Below are positions 18,765 through 25,423 of a DNA stretch of 64,000 bases, piece by piece. The stretch spans positions 1,984,001 through 2,048,000 of the forward strand of contig OZ253540.1 of assembly GCA_965262485.1 (NCBI GenBank), given 5' to 3'. The stretch comes from Bin87 sp965262485. GTDB lineage: Bacteria; Chloroflexota; Dehalococcoidia; Lucifugimonadales; UBA3495. Below the pieces are notes generated by a model, which made no database searches, was not told where the DNA came from, and saw only the letters and a list, made by a program, of their open reading frames with translations. A program made the translations under genes and the position numbers. Every line of letters starts with the position of its first letter. Position 1 is the stretch's first letter.

Positions 18765-18893
18765 CTGCGGCGAGGTCGGGGCAAAACAGTCGTGGACGAA
18801 GCGCTGGGCGAGTCGTTCTCCGGAGTGCTGGTCAGCGATTTCTACGCCGCCTGCCACCATTACGATGGCCCCAAGCAACGGTGCTGGGCGCAC

Positions 18894-18917
18894 CCCTGTT
18901 CAAGCCAGGGGCAGGCT
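18894..18917 (+). repeat. 24-bp palindromic micro-element c
   Basis: This is an exact copy of micro-element b, inserted between the His and Leu codons of the WAH-LLRDIH motif of the IS66 transposase. Copy 2 reads WTHLLRDIH without interruption. It is followed by CTG. Confidence 0.8.
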
Positions 18918-19160
18918 CTGCTGCGGGACATCCACGACCTGCGAACCCTCTACCCCAAAGACGCCGCACTGGCCCGATGGGCCGCGGCAGTCCACCAGCT
19001 CTATGTCGCAGCCAAAGCCTTCAACCATCACGCGCCATGGCAAAGGTGTGTTGCCCAACTGGCCTGGGAGCGGAAGCTGCTGGCCATCTGCCAGCCCTTC
19101 CTGGCTGACCCGCCAGCCGTTCAGGCCAAACTGTGCCGGCGCATTGAGCGCCACGTCAAG

Positions 19161-19184
19161 AGCCGGCCCCGTACTGGATACGGG
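19161..19184 (-). repeat. 24-bp palindromic micro-element d (opposite orientation)
   Basis: Read on the minus strand it is CCCGTA, TCCAG, TACGGGG and tail CCGGCT, so it is the same kind of element in reverse. It adds eight residues (SRPRTGYG) before ELFVFV, where copy 2 has ELFTFI directly after its helix. Confidence 0.65.
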
Positions 19185-19425
19185 GAACTCTTCGTCTTCG
19201 TGGCCGAACCGGACGTGCCTTCGACAACAACGCCGCCGAGCGCAGCCTGCGACATCTGGTCGTCAGCCGCAAGATCAGCGGCGGCACCCGCTCAGAGCAG
19301 GGCACGGAGAGCAAGATGACGCTGGCATCCATCTTCGGCACCTGGCGCGCCCAAGGTCTAAACCCCCTCGCCGCCTGCCGTCAGCTGCTCACTTCCCCCC
19401 AAGTCTGAACTGTTACGTGTTGACC

Positions 19426-20923
19426 GTAACAGTTCAGACTGGTTCAAATCCGAGTGAGGGTTATGAATAGAAGGAAACAACAATGCGGTAGGCTAAAACC
19501 ATGAGCCTGCCCGTGGATTTGGCCGCTGCGACCCGTGAAGAGTTGATTGAAGTTGTTGGGCAACTGCTCAGCCACATTGGGACTCTGGAAGCACGGATCG
19601 CTGAGTTGGAAGGCCAGGCGAAGCCTCCAAGCGACGGTATGAAACCCGACGGTCTGAAACCGGGGACACCTCCCGCTTGGGTCAAGGCCAACCGGCCCGC
19701 CGGCCCCAGGCAGGAACGCCGGAAGCGGACCCACGGCTTTGCCCGGCGCCGGGAGGAGCCCACCCATCGGGTAGAACACGCCACGGCCAGTTGTCCCGAT
19801 TGCCAGGTACCCCTTCCAGGTACCCCTTCAGGGAGGGCTGGTGCGCCAGCGCCGGCAGGTGATTTCCGTGCCGCGGGTGCGGGCAAGGGTGACGGAGCAG
19901 GTGGCGCTGGAACGGGCCTGCCCCAAGCGCCGCCGGAGATGGGTCGCAGAGCCGGATTGGAGCGCCATCACCGTGGGCCGCCAGCGGTTCGGCGTCTCGG
20001 TGCAGAGCGAAGTAAGCGTGCTCCGGGAGGAGCGCCGGCTCCCCTTCCGGGTGATACAACGCTACCTGAAGTGGCGGTTCGGACTGGGCCTGAGCGTGGG
20101 CCAATAGTAGCGTTGACCCGCGGGGCAGCGCAGCGCGGCCGGGAGGAATACGCCCAGTTGCAAGAAGAGATTCGAGCCAGCCCAGTGGTGTACGGGGACG
20201 AGACGGGCTGGCGGGAAGACGGTCGGGGCGGTTACCTCTGGAGTTTCAGCGCTCCCAGGGTGCGCTACTTCCTGCACCGCTCGAGCCGGAGCCGGCACGT
20301 GGTTGAGGAGGCGTTGGGCGATGAGTTCGAGGGGGTGCTGGTCAGCGACTTCTACGGAGCCTGCAACGTGTACCAGGGGCCGCACCAAAGATGTTGGACC
20401 CATCTGTTGCGGGACATCCACCAACTGAAGGAGCGGTTCCCGGAACATGCTGGCCTGGCCCAGTGGTCCAGGAGGGTGCGGGAAGTAAGGGTGCGGGAAG
20501 TATACGACCAGGCCCAAGCCTACGCCGGCCCCGACCCGGGACTGCCGGAAACGGTGCGCCGATCCCGGCGGGTGAAGCAACAGCAGCGGTTCCAGGAGCA
20601 ATTATGGGCCATCTGCCAACCCTGCCTGGGCGGTGATACGCCATGAGGGTGCTGTGCCAGAGGGTGGAACGTTTCCTGCCTGAGCTGTTCACCTTCATAG
20701 TTGAGCCCCGAGCGGGAGCGGACAACAACCCGGCGGAGCGGAGCCTGCGTCCGCCGGTGGTGAGCCGGAAGATCAGCGGCGGCACCCGTTCCGGACCGGG
20801 CAGCGAGACCAAGAGCATCATGGCTTCCTTGTTCGGCGCCTGGCGGTTGCAAGGACGCAACCCTTACCATGCCCTCAATGCCATCCTCTCCCAACCCATA
20901 TCCGCTCCAGTCTGAACAGTTAC
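19426..20923 (+). mobile_element. IS66-family element, copy 2
   Basis: Perfect 17-bp inverted ends GTAACAGTTCAGACTGG (19426-19442) and their complement (20907-20923) bound the element. It starts only 9 bp after copy 1 ends, in the same orientation. The two transposases differ clearly in sequence, so this is not a recent tandem duplication. No 8-bp direct repeat is seen (left TGTTGACC, right AGGTGGTG). Confidence 0.85.
19501..20915 (+). pseudogene. IS66 transposase, copy 2 (three frameshifts)
   Basis: The protein starts MSLPVDLAAATREELIEVVG with a coiled coil, then HGFARRREEPTHRVEHA and CPDC. A 13-bp tandem duplication CCAGGTACCCCTT (19803-19815, 19816-19828) shifts the frame. The correct frame resumes as LVRQRRQVISVPRVRARVT and ends at SVGQ-stop near 20105. 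The DDE part (SPVVYGDETGW, LVSDFYGACNVY, THLLRDIHQL) follows in the first frame. A third shift near 20640 leads to CQRVERFLPELF and NNPAERSLRPP. A 15-bp tandem duplication (20473-20502, residues RVREV twice) keeps frame. Confidence 0.85.
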
Positions 20924-20934
20924 AGGTGGTGGAA

Positions 20935-21585
20935 TCAGAAGTCGCCGGCAGTTCCGCCTTCGGGCTCGGAGCCTTCGTCCACGCGCTCAGGGCAGTCTGC
21001 GGCGCTGATGTCGCAGAACCGGCATTCCTGTCTGCTCGGCACTCGGGCGGGCGGCCTGTCGGCCGCCAGTCGGCGGATCAATGCTCCCAGGTTCCGTATG
21101 AACTGGTCGTCCACAGCCTCAGTCGGTATGCGGACCGTGTGGTCGAGGTAGGTGGCCTGCCCCCTGAGTTTGAGAGTCCGGTAACGCTCCAGCGCTCTCG
21201 GGATGGCGTACAGGTAAATCATCACCTGTACGACGTGACTGGGGCTGTCCTGCCCGGTCTTCGCGTCGACGATGACCGCTTGGCCGTCCCGCTGCGTGAT
21301 CAGGTCGGGCTGGCCCGCCAGCGTTGCTGACCTGCCTTGAAGTTGGAAGCTGTTCTGCCCCTCGATGTTCACATCAAAGCCACCGTGCTTCCAGTTTGCT
21401 TTTCGCTTGTTGAGGAGCGCGGTGTGGTTCAGCAGCCACTCGGCCTGGTTGAACTCGGACGGGGTTCTGGCCCAGTCCTGGCAATGGGCCTTGAACCGGA
21501 TGGCCCACTCGCACGAGTTTTCGCCGGTCAGCAGCCTGGGCAGCCAGGTGGCCCAGATGTAGGGGTGTTCGCGGCGTTGGGCCAA
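20935..21585 (-). CDS. Cas4/RecB-like PD-(D/E)XK exonuclease, stand-alone
   Basis: This 216-residue protein has the PD-(D/E)XK core: GQPDLI (D94), AVIVDAKTG (D107, K109) and QVMIYLYA (Q120, Y124). A single Cys near the N-terminus (C25 or C35) plus the C-terminal CRFCDISAADC (C188, C191, C198) give the four-cysteine arrangement that binds an Fe-S cluster in Cas4 and AddB-type nucleases. No CRISPR array or other cas gene is in the window. Its stop lies 12 bp from the end of IS66 copy 2, so the C-terminus could be altered, though the cysteines are complete. The GTG/ATG start at 21585 is plausible but not fixed. Function may be DNA end processing or defence; this is inference from the fold. Confidence 0.75.
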   Translation of the reverse strand: MAQRREHPYIWATWLPRLLTGENSCEWAIRFKAHCQDWARTPSEFNQAEWLLNHTALLNKRKANWKHGGFDVNIEGQNSFQLQGRSATLAGQPDLITQRDGQAVIVDAKTGQDSPSHVVQVMIYLYAIPRALERYRTLKLRGQATYLDHTVRIPTEAVDDQFIRNLGALIRRLAADRPPARVPSRQECRFCDISAADCPERVDEGSEPEGGTAGDF

Positions 21586-21718
21586 GGTATGTTCACTGGA
21601 AGTGGGCTGGTGTTGGTGCTCTTTAGTCTAGTTTATTTCGGTGTCCGTCTAGCCCACAAGGGGCGCCTGTCATCAAATGGTGAACCAGAGTACGATGGTG
21701 TAGGACTGCCGTCGAGAG

Positions 21719-21919
21719 GTGCGGCTAACGGCGCGTGAACGGGAGGTCCTGTCCAACCCGGCGTTGGGCTGGGAGACCAGGTACATTGCCGACGGGTTGG
21801 GCGTGAGCTGGTACACGGCCAGGAACCACATTGACAACCCGCGCGTGAAGCTGGGCGCGTCCAGCCGTCTGGAGGCAGTCATGGTCGCCATGAGGCTTGG
21901 GATACTGCCGTCAGAATAA
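21719..21919 (+). CDS. Solo LuxR-type helix-turn-helix protein (66 residues, possibly truncated)
   Basis: The product RLTAREREVLSNPALGW, then IADGLGVSWYTARNHI, then RLEAVMVAMRLGILP is a GerE/LuxR DNA-binding domain. It has no receiver or ligand domain, and the sequence upstream in the same frame is not similar to one. A GTG at 21719 serves as start. In typical members the loop after LxxRExEVL reads A..GxSNKEIA; here it is degenerate. It could be a remnant of a response regulator cut by earlier rearrangement. Confidence 0.55.
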   Translation: MRLTAREREVLSNPALGWETRYIADGLGVSWYTARNHIDNPRVKLGASSRLEAVMVAMRLGILPSE

Positions 21920-22025
21920 TTCCGGGATTGCGTTGGGTTCCTTTGTTCTCAGGCGACGGGTGTTCCCAAACGTGCTGACCAATCAAGCTCGACTATTTGA
22001 GGCTGAACAACATAGGAGGAAGCTG

Positions 22026-22879
22026 ATGGCGGAGCGGACCCTGACGATAGACTGCCAGGTGCATGCCTACGAGCGGAACAAGCCCGAACGCCCGTGGGTC
22101 GGGTTTCTGACCGGGCCGGACGAAGTTACGGGGGACGACATGATCGCGGCAATGGACGCGGTGGGCGTGGACGGCGCGCTGCTGATCTCGCCGTTCGCGC
22201 TGTACGCATACGACGCCAGCTATGCGCTGGAGGTGTACGCGCAGCACCCGACCAAGTTCGGGCTGATCCGGCCGTTTGATCCCAACTCAGAGACGATTGA
22301 CGCCGACGTGGAGGAATGGACGTCCACGCCGGGCGTGGTGGGCGCGCGCATCATGCTGGCGAACTCGGACTACGAGGCGGACCACCCGGGGCTGAACGGC
22401 ATCCTGGCGGCCGGCGGGCGGGCCGGCGTGCCGGTGAACATCATGGCGGCGGGCAAGCTGCCGTTGCTGCGGGAGCTGGCGCAGCGCAACTCCGACACGC
22501 AGATCGTGATTGACCACGTGGGATTAGCGCAGCCCTTCAACCCGCCGCCGCCAGCGGAACCCTTCGTCGACCTGGGCAACGTGCTGTCGCTGGCGGCGCT
22601 GGACAATGTGGCGATCAAGATCTCCGGCGCCGGCACGCTGTCGCACGCGGGGTTTCCGATCCGGACATCTGGGAGCCGCTGTCTCGCATCTTCGACGCGT
22701 ACGGGCTGGAGCGGTGCCTGTGGGGGACGGACTGGACGCGGGCGGTGGAACTGCTGACGTACGAGCAGGGCGTGGAGGCGTTCCGGCTGACGGACACGCT
22801 GTCGGACTCGGACCTGGAGACGCTGATGGGCGGAGCGCTGGCGAACATCTATAAGTGGTCGCCGGCGGTGGCGGAATAG
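22026..22879 (+). pseudogene. Amidohydrolase (TIM-barrel metal-dependent hydrolase) broken by one frameshift
   Basis: The start at 22026 has AGGAGGA five bases upstream. The N-terminal part, TIDCQVHAYERNKPERPW, MDAVGVDGALLISPFALY, FGLIRPFDPN, GARIMLAN and IVIDHVGL, is a PF04909-type amidohydrolase. Near 22660 the frame is lost: HAGFPIRTSG is read where a one-base longer sequence would give a PDIWEPLSRIFDAYG continuation. The remainder, ERCLWGTDWTRAVE, SDSDLETLMGGALANIYKW, ends in another frame at 22879. It is a single-base deletion or a sequencing error; the rest looks healthy. Reaction unknown (decarboxylase or lactonase-like in this family). Confidence 0.8.
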
Positions 22880-22995
22880 GGCGCGTCCTTCGATCCGCCG
22901 GGAGCGGACCTCCCGCGAGCACAAGACGATCCTGCGACCCGCCGGAGGCGGACTTTCGGCAGGCTCACGATGAGCCGGGGTTGGGAATTGCGCTG

Positions 22996-23021
22996 TCGGG
23001 GCGAATAACCATTCGCCCCGA
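22996..23021. repeat. Strong intergenic hairpin
   Basis: TCGGGGCGAAT and ATTCGCCCCGA form a perfect 11-bp stem with loop AACC, 120 bp after the amidohydrolase. There is no T-run, so terminator function is uncertain; it resembles a short palindromic intergenic repeat. Confidence 0.5.
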
Positions 23022-23069
23022 CGAATTCGGCCAGGTGCCCATTGCCACGCCAATCGCGAAGGGGAGTAT

Positions 23070-23405
23070 TGTCAAGGGCGGCGGTAAAGTGGGCCACGTG
23101 GGCGGCTCGATCGTCGACATTGCGGCTGTCGACGTTCAGGAAAACTGTACCGTCCACCGTCATCTATGAGGTTGATCAGCAGCCCGTGGAGGGTGAGATG
23201 GATGTACCCAGTGGAGATGTACGCGCGCGTTCGCCGGGCCTGCCTGGCGGAGGGGATGAGCGGTCGGGAAACCTCCCCGGTGTTCGGACTGTACCGGGAC
23301 ACGGTACGCAAGATGCTGACCTACTCGGTGCCACCCGGCTACCGGCGACCCAAGCTTGAGCCTTTCACCGGCATGATCGACGCCATCCCTGGAAGCCGAT
23401 GCTAG
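23070..23405 (+). pseudogene. IS21 remnant: element end and start of istA
   Basis: TGTCAAGGGCGGCGG at 23070 matches the end found at 38462 next to the other IS21 relic; IS21 ends begin with TGT. From 23202 the frame YARVRRACLAEGMSGRET, then VFGLYRDTVRKML and YRRPKLEPFTGMIDAI is the helix-turn-helix N-terminus of an IstA transposase. The gene stops after about 65 residues and the rest of the element is missing. Confidence 0.7.
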
Positions 23406-23516
23406 CTTCGGTTGCCGCGCTGATTGGCGCGGCAACTTGGTGTGAGTTCTGGTTCGCTTCACGTCAGCGTAGCTGCCGATTCAACGCTTTCCGAAACCCA
23501 CTTCCCGGCTGGATTT

Positions 23517-24383
23517 TTAGGAGACCAGCTGCCAGTAGCGACGACCCTCAGCGCGGACTACGCGGCCGAAACCACCGTGGTGGCAGATGGCCATGATGGC
23601 GTCCTCGGACTCCGCTCGCTCGATCATAGCGGTGCGGGTGGCCACCCCTTGGTCGGCGTCCATGTCAAAGCTGAGCTTCCAGTCGGTTTCGGTGATTTGG
23701 GCCGGGCCGTGGAAAACGTCGCCGAGGATGTAGGCTCGCTGTCCGCCGGATACGATGGCGAGGCTCATGGAACCGGGGGTATGGCCGGGCGTGGGAATGG
23801 CGGTGATTTCGCTGGTCAGTGGGCGCTCGCCGTCCAGCAAGTCCAGCACCCCGAGATCCTGAAGGGGGCCAAGGGTCTGGTCCCAGTGAGGCGGGAAGAG
23901 TTCCATGACCTCCGGGCGTTGGAAGACCTCCCAGTCGGCGCGGTGGGCCACGTAGCGGGCGTTCGGGAAGGTAGCGCGGACTGGGGCGCCGGGTTCGTGG
24001 GTGACGTTCCAGCCGACGTGGTCGAAATGAAGGTGGCTGAAGAAGACAGTGTTGACGTCTGCGGTGCCGACGCCGGCCGCTTCCAATTCCTGCAGGAGGC
24101 GGCCTTCGGCGCCGCCGACCATGGCCTCAATTGAGTTTGGGTTGGTGGCCGCGCCGCCGAGTCCGGTGTCCACAAGGATGATCTGGCCCTCGGAACGAAT
24201 GAGGTAGCACTCGAAGTGGGCCAGCAGGTGATCGCCGCTGAAGCCGCTGGGATAGCGCTCCTGGTAGGGAGCCCACGCCTCAGCGGGAACCCCGGGAAAG
24301 ACATCGCTAAGGGGCAGCGTGGCCTCGTTGTCGTTCAGGGATAGGATTTCCACGTTGCCGACGGTCAAACTAGCTTCGGGCAT
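23517..24383 (-). CDS. Metallo-beta-lactamase-fold hydrolase (lactonase-like)
   Basis: This 288-residue MBL protein carries the zinc motif FFSHLHFDHVGW (HxHxDH), LVDTGLGG ahead of it, a later TPGHTPGSMSL His, and a distal YILGDVF Asp with a terminal His in ICHHGGFG. This order resembles quorum-quenching lactonase/MBL hydrolases. It begins MPEASLTVGNVEILSLNDNE with a reasonable start at 24383. It stands alone on the minus strand; the substrate is unknown. Confidence 0.88.
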   Translation of the reverse strand: MPEASLTVGNVEILSLNDNEATLPLSDVFPGVPAEAWAPYQERYPSGFSGDHLLAHFECYLIRSEGQIILVDTGLGGAATNPNSIEAMVGGAEGRLLQELEAAGVGTADVNTVFFSHLHFDHVGWNVTHEPGAPVRATFPNARYVAHRADWEVFQRPEVMELFPPHWDQTLGPLQDLGVLDLLDGERPLTSEITAIPTPGHTPGSMSLAIVSGGQRAYILGDVFHGPAQITETDWKLSFDMDADQGVATRTAMIERAESEDAIMAICHHGGFGRVVRAEGRRYWQLVS

Positions 24384-24520
24384 AGGGGTATCCTCCTAGT
24401 ATCGTTTCCAGATAGATTTGTTAATGCCAGAAAGCTGCCTCTAACTCTGGATTCCTGCTTGTGTGGGAATGATTAACAGGTGAACAGATATGCGATATAA
24501 GGCATCTTCAAGTGGAAACG

Positions 24521-24678
24521 GTACTAAACTAAAGCCAAGGTGGGATGTACATTTAAGTGGCGATGATGAACAGCTGGGTTGCGTCGGTGAATCCCTCTCA
24601 TCCGTACTTGGAGAATGACCTGGCTCCGTCGTTTGACCCCCACCATCTGCGCATTTCACCTTGGCTTTAGTTTAGTAC
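24521..24678. mobile_element. 158-bp MITE with 22-bp perfect terminal inverted repeats
   Basis: The left end starts GTACTAAACTAAAGCC and continues AAGGTG (24521-24542); the right end (24657-24678) is its exact reverse complement. The interior has no gene. Because the outermost GTAC is itself palindromic it may be a 4-bp target duplication rather than part of the repeat. No IS with these ends is in the window. Confidence 0.75.
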
Positions 24679-25011
24679 TACAGTCGCACATGACCGCCCA
24701 GAGGGTCGGGCGGTATTGAAAATCGCAATGTCCAGCTATGGCGTACTGGCTTTGCTCTTAAGTGAGCAAAGCTAAATCCAGTGATGGATCGAGGCTAAGA
24801 GTAGCGAGTTAGTGTTTGTGCGGCTGTAGTACTAGGCAGAAGGCGGCCGGTCGCCACCATGCTGGCTGAGCGAGGTCTCCTCCTCCGCGCAGCCAAGACA
24901 CCCCGGTCAGGTGTAAACCAATTGGTGAGGTCGGCCAGCCACCTTCTACCTTGGAACTGGAGCCCAGTCTGCACCGCTCCCAATGACCAAAATAGGCTTC
25001 ACACCCGGGCT

Positions 25012-25146
25012 CTAGTCCTTGACTACTTCAGCCTTCAACATCCCTTCAATTTCCCAATAGGAACCCAGGCAGGCGCATCGTTGTAATAAGGCCGAAGCCA
25101 GATCACCAGCGAGGAACTGGGCGAAGTTTATATTCCGCAAAGACAT
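25012..25146 (-). CDS. Possible small protein (44 residues)
   Basis: The frame begins MSLRNINFAQFLAGDLA with AAGGAG eight bases before the ATG. It ends EGMLKAEVVKD. I do not recognise it. It could be a fragment of a larger lost gene or a chance frame; the good ribosome site is the only support. Confidence 0.25.
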   Translation of the reverse strand: MSLRNINFAQFLAGDLASALLQRCACLGSYWEIEGMLKAEVVKD

Positions 25147-25279
25147 ATTCAGTTCTCCTTGGCACGGTCTGGATTCAGCGGCAAAAAAGGCCAAGCTGCG
25201 AAACATGGCTTATCCTGTTGCAGCTGTGGCCAGCGGGATTCTATGCGAGACCTACCACCGGGCCCACTCGTTAGCCTAA

Positions 25280-25305
25280 CCCCGGGCAAATCAATTTGCC
25301 TGGGG
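25280..25305 (+). terminator. Terminator-like hairpin upstream of the double CoA-transferase
   Basis: CCCCGGGCAAA and TTTGCCTGGGG pair over 11 bp (one G-T pair) around the loop TCAA and are followed by CTCTTTTC. It lies 120 bp before the CoA-transferase start, so it would end transcription entering from the left or act as a leader attenuator. Confidence 0.5.
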
Positions 25306-25423
25306 CTCTTTTCAGAAAGTTCCGGTAATTAGCCTTCCTGGTTTTTCGGGAATCTCCATCGACCACATTGGGTTAGAATAAGGTGAGTTAACTTTAAGAC
25401 AGCCATAGCCGGGAGGTGATTCA

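Larger units (their letters stand above)
17959..19407 (+). pseudogene. IS66 transposase, copy 1 (two frameshifts, four in-frame micro-insertions)
   Basis: The N-terminal coiled coil (IAQLQATVLEQQRVIERLER, from about 17990) is followed near 18150 by a frameshift. The zinc-finger-like part (CPDCGTYL, CPVCRRRR) and the DDE domain (SPVVHADETGW, VLVSDFYAACHHY) follow in another frame. A second frameshift near 19218 puts the end (DNNAAERSLRHLVVSRKISGG) in a third frame, ending at 19407. Compared with copy 2, this gene carries four extra 24-bp segments that keep the reading frame. It cannot make a full-length transposase. Confidence 0.85.
17870..19416 (+). mobile_element. IS66-family element, copy 1
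   Basis: The ends are GTAACTGTTCAGACTTGG (17870-17887) and its inverse at 19399-19416 with one mismatch; GTAA ends are typical of IS66. Its left end abuts the target duplication of the 152-bp MITE. The expected 8-bp direct repeat is absent: the left flank GGTCAACA reappears only as its reverse complement TGTTGACC (19418-19425). The element holds one broken transposase gene. Confidence 0.85.
24384..25423. other. Long intergenic stretch with a MITE, hairpins and no convincing gene
   Basis: About 1 kb without a recognisable gene. It holds the 158-bp MITE (24521-24678), a 9-bp hairpin GCTTTGCTC-TTAAGT-GAGCAAAGC (24749-24772), and a 7-bp stem ACCGCCC/GGGCGGT (24693-24714). A possible 44-codon frame on the minus strand (25146-25012) has AAGGAG before its ATG but no recognisable family. 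A terminator-like hairpin lies at 25280. I see no rRNA, tRNA, SRP RNA, RNase P or tmRNA signature. Confidence 0.6.

Noticed and set aside
24850..24920. Possible SRP RNA-like string (GCAGCCAAGACACC with nearby GGTCAGGTG)
   Set aside because: The order of the conserved GGAAGG-AGCAGCC apical loop is wrong and no long stem forms around it.
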